Part shown: one piece after another, positions 25,287 to 34,142 of the stretch
Layout: each line of letters starts with the position of its first letter
Position numbering within the stretch: position 1 is the first letter of the stretch
From: Paenibacillus sp. EZ-K15
Lineage (GTDB): Bacteria > Bacillota > Bacilli > Paenibacillales > Paenibacillaceae
Direction of reading: 5' to 3'
NCBI RefSeq assembly: GCF_002573715.1
Contig: NZ_PDHM01000017.1
Coordinates: forward strand, 186,001 to 250,000
DNA length: 64,000 nucleotides
Position numbers and translations under genes: made by a program
The notes under the pieces: model-generated
What the model saw: the letters and a program-made list of their open reading frames with translations, nothing else
The model's database searches: none
What the model was told of the DNA's origin: nothing

Positions 25287-25379
25287 CAATTCCTTGAGCG
25301 ATTTGATTTTACCATGGGGATGCTGTTCTTGCTTTCGTGACTTCCAGGCAGCTTCTTTCCTTCTCTTCTGGTGAGCCAT
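25275..25379 (-). CDS. Small basic 34-residue protein (DUF6254-like)
   Basis: This very short gene starts with ATG at 25379, 8 nt after a perfect AAAGGAGG. The product begins MAHQKRRKEAAWKSRKQ, contains HPHGKIKSLKELS and ends in Glu. It resembles the very small HPHGK-containing proteins annotated as DUF6254 in Bacillales; that name is from memory. The function is unknown; the strong positive charge suggests nucleic-acid or ribosome binding, which is inference. Its own hairpin terminator follows and is duplicated 1.75 kb away. Confidence 0.75.
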   Translation of the reverse strand: MAHQKRRKEAAWKSRKQEQHPHGKIKSLKELSSE

Positions 25380-25542
25380 AACAGATATCCTCCTTTGGAA
25401 ATTGAAATGTATACCACTTTCTTATCTTGTCATTCCGATGCTCTATTCATTCATGACATTCTCTAAAATCATGGGCGCAGCCCGAGAGCGCTAGTAATGC
25501 TGGTATTGGCCAGCCTGGATTGACGTCCGATCCATTCCCCCG

Positions 25543-26346
25543 TTAGTTTAAGAGGGCTTTCCAATATTCCCACGCTTTTAGATATTTCTCCAAATCATGC
25601 GGATGGAGTTGTATGCAGATACCAATACGGCAATATAGTTGAAAGATGACTTCTTCAATAAGCCTTGATCTCTCCAAAGGTTCATGATTCAGCAAATTGA
25701 ATGCTTCCAATAACGTTTCTAGGTTTAAATCTTCTGGAGAGGAGCAAAAAGCATACGTAAAATCATATAACAAAGGACCGATCATTGGCGAAGGGTCGAT
25801 AACACCAACCAATGTGTGTTCATGAAACACAAAATTATGGACACCAGTATCTCCATGAAGTAAAAATCTCGCTTCATTCTCTGCACTTTTGGATATTTTT
25901 TCTACAATGGATTCCAATCTATAATAATCCTCAATTGGCAAAAGGCTTCCCCAATTATGTCTAGTATCTTCTAAACTCCGAATGTTCCATTCATGCCAGG
26001 ATTGAACTGGTGATCCCAGTCTTCCCCACTGGTCTGTATGTAGACATTTTTCGTAATGATTGAAGAGTTCTCTCGTCAAAGTTGTCAACCAATTGATTTT
26101 TAAACCGCTGGCAGTGTGAGTTGTACCCGCAATGTATGAATATACGATATACTCTTTTGCAGGATCAGTATAGAGAATTTCAGGCAAAAGATTAATGTGC
26201 CGATGTGTATTAAGAAATTGTTCCGCCAAGGTAATTTGGTTCGAGTGATCTATTTTTAAAACGTATTTCGGTTCGCTCTGCTCTGAAAGAATATAAACCC
26301 GCCCATCCGTAGAACCAGTCTTATTTTTAGATGCAATAACAGTCAT
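25543..26346 (-). CDS. Aminoglycoside phosphotransferase (APH) family protein, 5' end probably frameshifted
   Basis: Kinase-like APH-fold protein, 267 residues as read. The catalytic loop HGDTGVHN (Asp, Asn), the metal-binding GVIDPSP and the N-lobe YVLKIDH lysine are all present, so the kinase core is intact. It phosphorylates a small molecule, and resistance should not be assumed. The ATG at 26346 has no ribosome binding site. An ATG at 26389 does (AAGGGG), and its frame (MLEQVDINSILKDLHD) fits a family N-terminus but is one nucleotide out of register. A one-base indel near 26340 is likely, from mutation or sequencing error. Confidence 0.7.
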   Translation of the reverse strand: MTVIASKNKTGSTDGRVYILSEQSEPKYVLKIDHSNQITLAEQFLNTHRHINLLPEILYTDPAKEYIVYSYIAGTTHTASGLKINWLTTLTRELFNHYEKCLHTDQWGRLGSPVQSWHEWNIRSLEDTRHNWGSLLPIEDYYRLESIVEKISKSAENEARFLLHGDTGVHNFVFHEHTLVGVIDPSPMIGPLLYDFTYAFCSSPEDLNLETLLEAFNLLNHEPLERSRLIEEVIFQLYCRIGICIQLHPHDLEKYLKAWEYWKALLN

Positions 26347-26399
26347 GAAGATCTTTGAGGATGCTGTTTATATCAACTTGTTCTAACATTTAATTTCCC

Positions 26400-26862
26400 C
26401 TTAACCATCGATTAGATGAAAATGTGACTACATAGTTTTTATCAAAATCCTTAACTCTTGATGAAATTCCTTTTTTATAAACTTCATCTATAAAAGATAG
26501 TAAAGTTGACCAGGAGGAAGTACAAGGTAAAGTTTTGTTTAAATCAATTCAGCACGATAGCTTAACAGGGCTACCACTGCTGAGTACATCTGTCACTTAT
26601 CTAATCGGACAAGTGTTCTTGTCCTCAGAAACTTATATCGAACGAAGCTGGATCCTTGCGCCTTCCAGACACGGGCCGTTCATTTACTTTGAGTCGTAAA
26701 AAACGAGCTATTGCCTCGATCCCGTTCCTCTTCGCTTCCTCTATGTCCCGCCTGGTCCTTTAAGCGCATGCCTACGTTGCCCGATACTATTATAATGGAA
26801 TGTGACAACCCAAGGTTATCAGAAGAACGTGTGTATCCCGCCTTAATTGAAAGGAGTTATCC
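26400..26862. other. Gene-free region with remnants
   Basis: It contains a short hairpin, GGACAAG-tgtt-CTTGTCC (26607-26624), and a 44-codon minus-strand frame (about 26628-26760) that has no start codon and could be a gene remnant. No RNA gene was recognised. Confidence 0.35.
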
Positions 26863-27762
26863 ATGAACAACAAGCTGTTGCGCGTTTTGAAAAAGCTGTA
26901 CCATCACTCGAATAACGACTATGATCGGGAACGCAAGGTTTCCATCTATAAGACGGGTACACTTACTCCGGCCGAGCAGGAGCTGCTCCACGCCAGCGGA
27001 TGGGTCCCGAATGAACTGCAATACATCCGTCATGACGAGATCATCGACAAGCTGATCGTGCTGCAGACGAACCCCCTCCTTTCCTGGAGCAGCGTAGGCA
27101 GCGCCTTTATCGCCGGGGTCGGTGGGAGCTACCCGCGAGGGATATCCTCGCTGGCCAGTTACCATTCCATGATACATGCGCGGACGCATGCGTATGAGGA
27201 AGCCGAGCGCGTTCTTGCCTGCAGGGTGTGCGCATTCAGTCATAGCGACGAAGGCTGGGACAACTTGTCCTACATCCGTTATGCAATGCATCTAGGTAAT
27301 AATTACAGCGGATCGAGCTTCGGCGCGTATGTAGACATGACCGAGTTCGTCAAACTGCTGGAGCAAGGCCCTATTCAACCAACGGAAAAAGACAAGCAGG
27401 CTTTCAGCGATCTACTGCATAGCCTGGACCGCGCGGAAGCGGCCGAAACGCCGGGGAAATACGAGAAGCGGCTCACATCCGAAAAAATCATCAAAGGACA
27501 CGCCGGCATACGCCGCGGCATGCTCAAGGCGCTCGCCATGGTCGGTGTGATTCCCAATCGCATCCTAGAGCTTGCCCCGGATCGCTGGACGGATATGGAG
27601 TCCATCATCAACGCTGAGTCCAGTCTAGACAATACCAAAGGCCGTTCCGATATGGAGATGCCTTGGGCTGGCTGGCAAGGCAGTCTGGGCGTGGATTGGA
27701 GCAAGGCTCGCGCAATCTTTGGCACTATTAAAGCCCACCATATAAAGGAAATTGAGAAGTAA
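26863..27762 (+). CDS. Uncharacterised protein, 299 residues
   Basis: Soluble protein of mixed alpha/beta composition with no signal peptide or membrane helix. I do not recognise the family. Distinct stretches include SGWVPNELQYIRHDEII, a glycine-rich SAFIAGVGGSYPRGISSL followed by a His-rich SYHSMIHARTHAYEEAE with CRVC shortly after, and a C-terminal MPWAGWQGSLGVDWSKAR. The two Cys of ACRVCAFSH and nearby His could bind metal (inference). AAAGGAG lies 7-8 nt before the ATG. Its 3' end overlaps the convergent glyA gene by 35 bp. Confidence 0.75.
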   Translation: MNNKLLRVLKKLYHHSNNDYDRERKVSIYKTGTLTPAEQELLHASGWVPNELQYIRHDEIIDKLIVLQTNPLLSWSSVGSAFIAGVGGSYPRGISSLASYHSMIHARTHAYEEAERVLACRVCAFSHSDEGWDNLSYIRYAMHLGNNYSGSSFGAYVDMTEFVKLLEQGPIQPTEKDKQAFSDLLHSLDRAEAAETPGKYEKRLTSEKIIKGHAGIRRGMLKALAMVGVIPNRILELAPDRWTDMESIINAESSLDNTKGRSDMEMPWAGWQGSLGVDWSKARAIFGTIKAHHIKEIEK

Positions 27763-28969
27763 TCTCACGTACACTTCCCAATATCTGATCTTTGACCGTC
27801 GAACTTTTCGGATTTTTAAAGGCAAGACCAATCAGATGGGCAACTTCTTTCATTTCCTTGGGACCCAATCCTCTTGATGTCATAGCAGGGGTTCCGAAGC
27901 GAATGCCACTCGTTACTAACGGGCTTGCCGTATCATGAGGAATTGCGTTTTTATTAGCGGTAATCCCCACTTCATCAAGGATGGTTTCAGCTTCTTTGCC
28001 CGTAAGTCCAATCGTGCGCAAATCAACCAAAACGATATGATTATCTGTTCCTCCCGATACAACGGTTAACCCTTCATTCATTAGTGTTTCCGCTAGTACA
28101 TTAGCATTTTCAAGAGTTTTTTCCATATACGTTTTAAAATCCGGTTGCAATGCCTCGCCTAGAGCAACCGCTTTGGCCGCGATGACATGCATAAGCGGGC
28201 CGCCTTGTGACCCAGGAAAAATCGCTTTATCAATGGCTTGCGCCCATGGCTTACGGCACATGATGACTCCGCCTCTTGGTCCTCGCAACGTTTTATGCGT
28301 CGTCGTCGTTACAAAATGCGCATGCGGTACCGGGTTGGGGTGCAAGCCCGCAGCGACAATTCCCGCAATATGTGCCATATCCACAAAGAAAAGGGCTCCA
28401 ACTTCGGCAGCAATTTGGGCAAACAACTCAAATTCAATCGTTCGAGGATAAGCACTGGCGCCAGCAACGATCATGCGCGGATGATGCTTATGAGCAAGTT
28501 TTCGCACTTGATCAAAGTCAATGCGTCCGGTTTGTTCATCGACACCATAAGGGAGAAAATTGTAAAGTCTACCGGAAAAGTTCACCGGACTCCCGTGCGT
28601 TAAATGTCCACCATGGGATAAATTCATGCCCAAAATGGTGTCACCAGGCTTGACCGATGCAAAGTAAACTCCCATATTCGCCTGCGCACCGGAGTGAGGC
28701 TGCACATTGGCATGTTCCGCACCAAAAAGCTCTTTGACACGGGAAGTGGTAAGCTCTTCTACTATATCAACATATTCACATCCGCCATAATATCTTTTTC
28801 CCGGATACCCTTCCGCATATTTGTTGGTCAGTACCGTACCTGTGGCTTCCATGACAGCCTGGCTTACAAAATTCTCCGATGCAATCAGTTCTATTGTATC
28901 CCGCTGCCGTACAAGTTCTTGCCGAATAGCATGTGCCACTGCTTTGTCTTGTTGTTCCAAATATTTCAT
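27728..28969 (-). CDS. glyA: Serine hydroxymethyltransferase
   Basis: PLP enzyme of 413 residues that interconverts serine + tetrahydrofolate and glycine + methylene-tetrahydrofolate. The PLP-lysine motif is VTTTTHKTLRGPRGG (Lys near 226), the substrate and cofactor residues are in ELIASENFVS and GANVQ-type PHSGAQANMGVYF, and GKRYYGGCEYVD is present. The length is normal. The start is the ATG after GAGGAAGAGGG. A MocR-type regulator is divergent, and the shared 61-bp promoter module is repeated before the yggS-benE operon, which suggests this copy is regulated separately from a housekeeping glyA. Confidence 0.93.
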   Translation of the reverse strand: MKYLEQQDKAVAHAIRQELVRQRDTIELIASENFVSQAVMEATGTVLTNKYAEGYPGKRYYGGCEYVDIVEELTTSRVKELFGAEHANVQPHSGAQANMGVYFASVKPGDTILGMNLSHGGHLTHGSPVNFSGRLYNFLPYGVDEQTGRIDFDQVRKLAHKHHPRMIVAGASAYPRTIEFELFAQIAAEVGALFFVDMAHIAGIVAAGLHPNPVPHAHFVTTTTHKTLRGPRGGVIMCRKPWAQAIDKAIFPGSQGGPLMHVIAAKAVALGEALQPDFKTYMEKTLENANVLAETLMNEGLTVVSGGTDNHIVLVDLRTIGLTGKEAETILDEVGITANKNAIPHDTASPLVTSGIRFGTPAMTSRGLGPKEMKEVAHLIGLAFKNPKSSTVKDQILGSVREITSQFPLYGGL

Positions 28970-29039
28970 GAACCCTCTTCCTCTCTGTATGCTCGTTTGT
29001 CTACTTATATTGTGTTGTATAAGCAACGATTGTCATGAT

Positions 29040-29100
29040 AGTATATCAATCAATGGAGTGTTATTTAATATCCATAATTCAGCAAATTGAGCAATCCATA
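29040..29100. promoter_or_regulatory. MocR operator module A (glyA/mocR intergenic)
   Basis: This 61-bp segment matches 32739-32799 at 46 of 61 positions with no gaps. Both start AGTATATCAA and end GAGCAATCCATA, with internal TATCCA; ATGGAKTG and CAATCCAT form inverted half-sites. It lies between the divergent glyA and mocR starts. Confidence 0.75.
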
Positions 29101-29120
29101 ATAACATCAGAGGTGTATGT

Positions 29121-30551
29121 ATGCTAAAAGTTAACCGAGATGATGAACGTCCCATCTGGCAGCAGCTTCTGGATCAAGCAATCCATAATATTACGACCGG
29201 AAAATGGCCGCCAGGCGAATTACTGCTCCCCTCCCGCGAACTCGCTCCATTGATTGGCGTTTCCCGTTCAACCATACAGATTGTTTACGAAGAATTATTC
29301 AGCCGCGGGTACACCGTCACCTCTCGTCGCGGCGGGACAAGAGTTAGCGAATGGTCATATGCCTCTCGTCTATCAGAGGATACGGCTACCCAAGGGCCCC
29401 TCCTCCCCGAATTGCCCTTATTAAACGCTTCAGTCGGTCATTTGCACAGTTGGTTCGGAGACAAAGAACATCGGAAAGTAGACATCGATTTCAGTCCCCA
29501 TGAGCCCTATCTGGACGAACATTTTCAAAAGAATTGGAGACAATCTTTTTTACATGCGTCCACAGAAACAAACCTGGACAATTGGGCTTACGGCAACGCT
29601 TATGGCTTCCTGCCGCTGCGAGAACAGATTCAACGTTATTTATCCCTTGAACGGGGCGTTCATGTGAATATCGATCAAATCATATTAACTTCAGGCGCAC
29701 AACATAGCATTGATCTAATCGCCCAAGCCCTTTTACATGAAGGAGATACGGTATCGGTTGAAGATCCCGGCTTTCCCGCTGCCTGGATGGCGTTGAAGTA
29801 TCGGCGTATGCAAGTTGTATCCGTTCCGGTCGATGAGTACGGGCTGTATGTAGACCGCATTCACCCTGGGTCCAAACTTGTGTTTGTTACGCCATCCCAC
29901 CAGTGTGCGGTTGGAGTTATTATGTCGGAGCCTCGCAGGCAACAATTGTTACATATGGCTGCTGAACAGCGGTTTTGGATTGTTGAGGACGATTACGACA
30001 GTGAATTTCGATATCGCGGCGATCCACTTCCAACCTTGTTCAGTCAGCGTCCTCAAAATACCTTGTACATGATGAGTTTTTCCAAAATGGTTGCTCCTGG
30101 AATTCGCATCTCGGCAATCATTGGTCCCAATGAGGCTATTCGCCGGCTTGCCCAAGTTCAAGAACTAACCTATCGTCATCTTCCAATTATGGAGCAATTA
30201 ACGCTTACTCATTTTATTAAACATGGTCATTTCATGCGCCATATGAGACGAGTTCGAAATGTATATCGGCGCAGACACGAAGCTATGACGAAAGCTATCA
30301 TCGCGACGGGTCTGAGTGAACACTTCACACTAAGCGGCGTAGAAACAGGGCTGCATATGCTTCTTGAGGCAGAGCCGTCGTTCGACGAAGAAGCCGTGAC
30401 GAAGTTAGCGCTCGAAAAAGGTATCCGTGTTTATCCGCTTAGTACGTATGGTTTGGAAAGCAATCGAAAAGGATGGGTACTGGGTTTTGCTAAAGTAGAT
30501 GAAGCTGCCATTGAAGAAGGCATTTATCGTCTCGCGGGGTTGCTTTTATAA
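29121..30551 (+). CDS. MocR/PdxR-type transcriptional regulator (GntR wHTH + aminotransferase domain)
   Basis: Protein of 476 residues. The N-terminal GntR winged helix (about 1-75; PIWQQLLDQAI, LLLPSRELAPLIGVSRSTIQ, SRRGGTRV) is joined by a linker to a fold-type I aminotransferase domain. The PLP lysine is in MMSFSKMVAPGIRIS. PNQ-type residues are replaced by SHQ in TPSHQCAVG, and EDDYDSEFRY is intact. MocR proteins sense PLP or an amino-acid-PLP adduct. It is divergent from glyA, and its presumed operator is repeated before yggS-benE, making a glycine/serine or vitamin-B6 signal likely. Confidence 0.9.
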   Translation: MLKVNRDDERPIWQQLLDQAIHNITTGKWPPGELLLPSRELAPLIGVSRSTIQIVYEELFSRGYTVTSRRGGTRVSEWSYASRLSEDTATQGPLLPELPLLNASVGHLHSWFGDKEHRKVDIDFSPHEPYLDEHFQKNWRQSFLHASTETNLDNWAYGNAYGFLPLREQIQRYLSLERGVHVNIDQIILTSGAQHSIDLIAQALLHEGDTVSVEDPGFPAAWMALKYRRMQVVSVPVDEYGLYVDRIHPGSKLVFVTPSHQCAVGVIMSEPRRQQLLHMAAEQRFWIVEDDYDSEFRYRGDPLPTLFSQRPQNTLYMMSFSKMVAPGIRISAIIGPNEAIRRLAQVQELTYRHLPIMEQLTLTHFIKHGHFMRHMRRVRNVYRRRHEAMTKAIIATGLSEHFTLSGVETGLHMLLEAEPSFDEEAVTKLALEKGIRVYPLSTYGLESNRKGWVLGFAKVDEAAIEEGIYRLAGLLL

Positions 30552-30613
30552 TACCAACAACCCCGCCACCCGCCTTTTGACCCGCTCTATACCTGTTTTC
30601 ATGTTCTCGCCTA

Positions 30614-31846
30614 CTATTGTTTTGGTTCCACTTGCTGTACTCCACTTGAACTGTGTTGCTTTTTATAAAATTTCCCATGAATCAATAGATGAGCAGCCAA
30701 TCCCGCAACAAGTCCCCAAAATGCGCCGCCGACGCCAAGTAGAGTGACATTCGCGGCTGTTGCTAAAAACGTAATCAATGCGGTCTCCCGTCCCTTGGGA
30801 TCCGTTAGAGCATTGGCAAGACTACCACCAATGGTGCCAAGCAATGCCAATCCCGCTAATGTCGCGATAAAGGTAGACGGCAGAATCAAAAACAGAGCAG
30901 CCAACGTCACGCCAAAAATGCCGACAACAATATAAAAAATGCCACAGGCAATGCCTGCGATATAGCGTTTTGTGGAATCCTCATGCGCATCTTTCCCTGT
31001 GCAAATCGCTGCTGTAATGGCTGCTACATTAAAAGCATGCGAGCCGAAAGGTGCTGCAAGAAGTGAACCCAGACCCGTTACGGTCAAAATCGGATTTGCG
31101 CTCGTCTTAAACCCGTCATTCCGCAAAACGAGCATTCCGGGCATGTATTGTCCCGTCAAAGTAATAATAAACAGCGGCAATGCAACGCCTAATGTAGCAT
31201 GTAGTGAAAACTCCGGAATGACAAATACCGGTGATGCAATCGCCAAGTGGATCGTGCTGAAATCCGCTTTTCCCATAACAATCAAATAAATCAGTCCGAT
31301 GGCCAGTATGCCAACAATCGCATAGCGGGATGTAAACCGTCGTAGCACGATATAAGCGGCAAACAGGACAACGACAAGCAATGGGTCAACTTTCGCTCCC
31401 CCAAAAGCTGAAATGCCAAACTGAAGTAAAATGCCTGCTAGTAGTCCAGAAGCAATACCTGGAGGAATAAGCCGGACAAATCGTTCGAACATGCCCGATA
31501 ATCCTAAAACAATAAATCCTACGGCAGAGATTATGTAAGCTCCAATGGCTTCCGGATAAGGGGTTACCGCTAAGGCCGAAACGAGAAAAGCCACACCTGG
31601 TGTTGACCAAGCCGTAATAAGCGGTTCCCGGTAACGATAACTTAGCCAGATCCCCGTCACACCCACTCCAATGGAGATGGACCAAATCCAGGAAGCGGTC
31701 ATTTCGGGACTTAAACCCGCGACTTTTGCTGCCTGAAACACGAGAATAAAGGTGCCCCCATAGTTGACAATGACAGATATTAAAGCGGCTATGGTTGGCG
31801 ATATCAAATCGCGGCCGCGCAGCGAAGGGGATGTTGTTGTGTTCAT
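30614..31846 (-). CDS. BenE family (benzoate/H+ symporter-like) membrane transporter
   Basis: Transporter of 410 residues with about 12 hydrophobic segments. The family motif lies in the first part (AWSTPGVAFLV, GLSGMFERFVRLIPPGIASGLLAGILLQFG), with GQYMPGMLVLRNDGF and APFGSHAFNVAAITAAICTG mid-protein. BenE relatives share the UraA/NAT fold. Benzoate catabolic genes are absent; instead it follows a yggS-like PLP-binding protein by 21 bp under a MocR-type operator, so import of a pyridine-ring vitamer or related aromatic acid is a reasonable inference. AGGAG precedes the ATG. Confidence 0.85.
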   Translation of the reverse strand: MNTTTSPSLRGRDLISPTIAALISVIVNYGGTFILVFQAAKVAGLSPEMTASWIWSISIGVGVTGIWLSYRYREPLITAWSTPGVAFLVSALAVTPYPEAIGAYIISAVGFIVLGLSGMFERFVRLIPPGIASGLLAGILLQFGISAFGGAKVDPLLVVVLFAAYIVLRRFTSRYAIVGILAIGLIYLIVMGKADFSTIHLAIASPVFVIPEFSLHATLGVALPLFIITLTGQYMPGMLVLRNDGFKTSANPILTVTGLGSLLAAPFGSHAFNVAAITAAICTGKDAHEDSTKRYIAGIACGIFYIVVGIFGVTLAALFLILPSTFIATLAGLALLGTIGGSLANALTDPKGRETALITFLATAANVTLLGVGGAFWGLVAGLAAHLLIHGKFYKKQHSSSGVQQVEPKQ

Positions 31847-31867
31847 GAGTGTTCTCCTGCCTTTCTC

Positions 31868-32611
31868 CTAATCGTCCTGTTGCGCGTGTTCGTTCCAGTA
31901 ATAGCTGTCCGGCAAGTAACGTTGGCCGAATACGCTAGTCCCTACGCGGATGATGGTAGCTCCTTCCTCGATGGCCACCTTAAAATCACCGGACATACCC
32001 ATCGAGAGGATATCCATTTTCACACGAGGGAAATTTTTCTCTCTGATTTGTGTTTGAATACATTTTAGTAACCGGAAGCAATGCCGGGTCTCATCGTTGG
32101 TTGCATTCAGTTTGCCAATCGTCATTAAGCCTTTCACGTTTAACGTTTCGAACTGGGACAACTGTTCTACCAACTCCACTGCCATTTCCGGAGGAGCACC
32201 AAATTTACTTTCTTCATAGGACGTGTTGATTTGCACCAAAATATCCATGGTTTTGTTCTCTTTAACGAGCTGATGGTGAAGGGCCTGCCCCAGTTTCAAA
32301 CGATCCACAGAATGAATGAGCGTAACATATTTGACAACGTCCTTCACTTTATTGGTTTGCAGATGTCCGATAAAATGCCACTCCACCTAATTGTACTACT
32401 GCATAAGTGGAAATTTGCCCCGCAGTTCTTGTGCTTTGTTTTCCCCAAATAAAGTCTCCCCCGCTTGTATGGCCATTTGCAATTTTTCAAGCGGAACGGT
32501 TTTGGTTGCCAACAATAATTTCACGTCCTCTATCTGGCGACCCGAGGCTTGGCATGCCAATTCCATTTGCTGCTTCACGGTTTTGAGATTCTCTTCAACG
32601 AGACGCTCCAT
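31868..32611 (-). pseudogene. yggS: YggS/PROSC-family PLP-binding protein gene interrupted by two amber codons
   Basis: The 248-codon frame covers the whole YggS/YlmE family, a (beta/alpha)8 PLP-homeostasis protein with the cofactor lysine in LLLATKTVP. The frame stays in register throughout but contains TAG at 32396-32398 and again at 32387-32389, two codons apart, between FPLMQ and VEWHFIGHLQTNKVK. Downstream motifs LVQINT, GLMTIG, LSMGMSGDF and IRVGTSVFG are intact. The ribosome could restart at the GTG just after the second TAG, giving two polypeptides. Otherwise it is a recent pseudogene. The start ATG is preceded by GGGGAG. Confidence 0.8.
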
Positions 32612-32738
32612 GTCTTCTCCCCTCTTTCTTCTGCACGTACAAGTCCAACACGACCACCTGCACGCTGATCAAAATTAACTCCTGTTGTCATCCGCTTCTT
32701 AGAGCCATTCGACTTACCTCCTTCTCTATGTGTACGCT

Positions 32739-32799
32739 AGTATATCAACATATGGATTGTGAATATATATCCAAAACTGATGTAATCGAGCAATCCATA
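32739..32799. promoter_or_regulatory. MocR operator module B (upstream of yggS-benE)
   Basis: This is the ungapped 61-bp counterpart of 29040-29100 (46/61 identical), including AGTATATCAA, ATGGATTG, TATCCA and GAGCAATCCATA at the same offsets. Confidence 0.75.
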
Positions 32800-32826
32800 A
32801 AAGCGCACATTCCATTCCAACACCTT

Positions 32827-32872
32827 AGAAAGAAAAAAAACGAACTCAATCCCTGAGAGGAATGGTTCGTTT
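32827..32872 (-). terminator. Terminator of the lipoprotein gene
   Basis: AACGAAC...GTTCGTT stem with a large loop, followed leftward by a run of T. Confidence 0.6.
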
Positions 32873-32911
32873 ATTTCTACTATTTTATGAATAGATAAGC
32901 TTAACAATGGA

Positions 32912-33475
32912 TTATATCTGTTCCTTTTCCTTCATCCATTCTTTGTATTCTGGTAAAGTATATTCGTCAGTTTTTACGACGGTCCAATGATTATTCTTAT
33001 GTTCTAAGAACAGCTTAATTAAATATTCCCCTCCGGACTCATCAAAATCATCTCTCAAATAAATCATACTTGCATGAATAAGAACTTCCACTTTATTATC
33101 GTTTATCATTTTCACTTTAATTCGTTCATAATCTTCAATATTATAATTGGCATCCAATAAATTAACATTTTGATTTAAGGATTCAACCTCATATTTCTCA
33201 ATATTGACCCCTTGTTTGTGGTCAACATTCTCTTTTAGATCTGGGTAATGATCCCACAAAATATGAATATCCTTGTTAACCACGGCTTGCGTTCTATAAT
33301 ACATGTACTCTCTGACAGGCGTTATATATTTCACCCAATCCGATGGCTCTGGCTCCACAAAATCTTCAATACCTGCTTCAGTTGTGAGTTTTTCTGTTGA
33401 GGTCGTATTTTGCTGACACCCGATTAAAGATACGAATAGTATAAGCACTATACTTCTTAAAAGAAAAATCATCAT
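32912..33475 (-). CDS. Predicted lipoprotein of unknown function
   Basis: Protein of about 187 residues with a lipoprotein signal: hydrophobic core LRSIVLILFVSL, then lipobox LIGC (Cys near residue 20). The mature part is acidic, with a conserved-looking PVREYMYYRTQAVV stretch and a C-terminal NHWTVVKTDEYT typical of small NTF2-like lipoproteins of Bacillales. The substrate is unknown. The start is an ATG following GGGGGAG. It is monocistronic with its own terminator. Confidence 0.75.
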   Translation of the reverse strand: MMIFLLRSIVLILFVSLIGCQQNTTSTEKLTTEAGIEDFVEPEPSDWVKYITPVREYMYYRTQAVVNKDIHILWDHYPDLKENVDHKQGVNIEKYEVESLNQNVNLLDANYNIEDYERIKVKMINDNKVEVLIHASMIYLRDDFDESGGEYLIKLFLEHKNNHWTVVKTDEYTLPEYKEWMKEKEQI

Positions 33476-33585
33476 AATCTCCCCCTTCATTATATGACGA
33501 TCTTAATTTCCATAAGTTGCAACGTTAAATTACCCTTTCGCTCTCCTGACCATTAGTTGAATAACTTCACACGTTAATACACTCT

Positions 33586-33879
33586 TTATCTATAGTGTGG
33601 AAACCGATCGCACATAAAAAAAGACAATACTTCCTTCAAGTTTTTATTTCGGCTCATATATTCGAGTAAGATGGTTGATGTGAGTACGGTTTCAGAATCT
33701 TCGATACGAATATTCCAGCATGTTGGCTCCTCATGGTTATTACTTTCCCTTACGATGCCATATGCTACACCTAACTTGTCGATCATCTTATGAAGAATCT
33801 GATCCACTTCGCAGATCCATTGATCATTATCAATCTCACTATTTTCCTGAGTATTACCCTCATTGCAGTCGTTCATCAT
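33586..33879 (-). CDS. Hypothetical protein, 97 residues
   Basis: Small acidic soluble protein. The ATG (ATGATG) is preceded by GAGGAGG at a good distance, so translation is likely. No family is recognised; no membrane helix. It contains two Cys and a CDRFPHYR C-terminus. It lies between the lipoprotein gene and the HTH gene with no evidence of co-transcription. Confidence 0.55.
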   Translation of the reverse strand: MMNDCNEGNTQENSEIDNDQWICEVDQILHKMIDKLGVAYGIVRESNNHEEPTCWNIRIEDSETVLTSTILLEYMSRNKNLKEVLSFFMCDRFPHYR

Positions 33880-34142
33880 ACCTTAACCTCCTCATGTTCA
33901 CACGATAGATGACTCACTACTCTTAGTCGTTGAACTATCGTTTTCGTTACTATAACAAAAAAACCCTTCGATAATTACTCCCCGAATCAAGTATCCAACC
34001 CCTCTTCAATTGTTCTTGACGACCATATTACCACATATTAGGAAGAGTGATCCTAACCTGCTTCGCAAACTAAACTGTCCGTCAGTTTATTGATTCGCTG
34101 CAGTTCCCCATCAGACATTCATCTTATCAGCTATGAATCACA
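33880..34142. other. Intergenic stretch without recognised feature
   Basis: Only short AT-rich frames and no hairpin apart from the terminator at 34143. Confidence 0.35.

Noticed and set aside
26607..26624. GGACAAG-tgtt-CTTGTCC hairpin as a terminator
   Set aside because: No T-run on either side and no gene ends here.
26628..26760. Minus-strand frame encoding a basic peptide (RTRRDIEEAKRNGIEA)
   Set aside because: No start codon, preceded directly by a stop; possibly a remnant but nothing supports a call.
28970..29120. Glycine or other riboswitch before glyA
   Set aside because: The leader is short and the sequence is explained by the MocR operator module; no riboswitch core was recognised.
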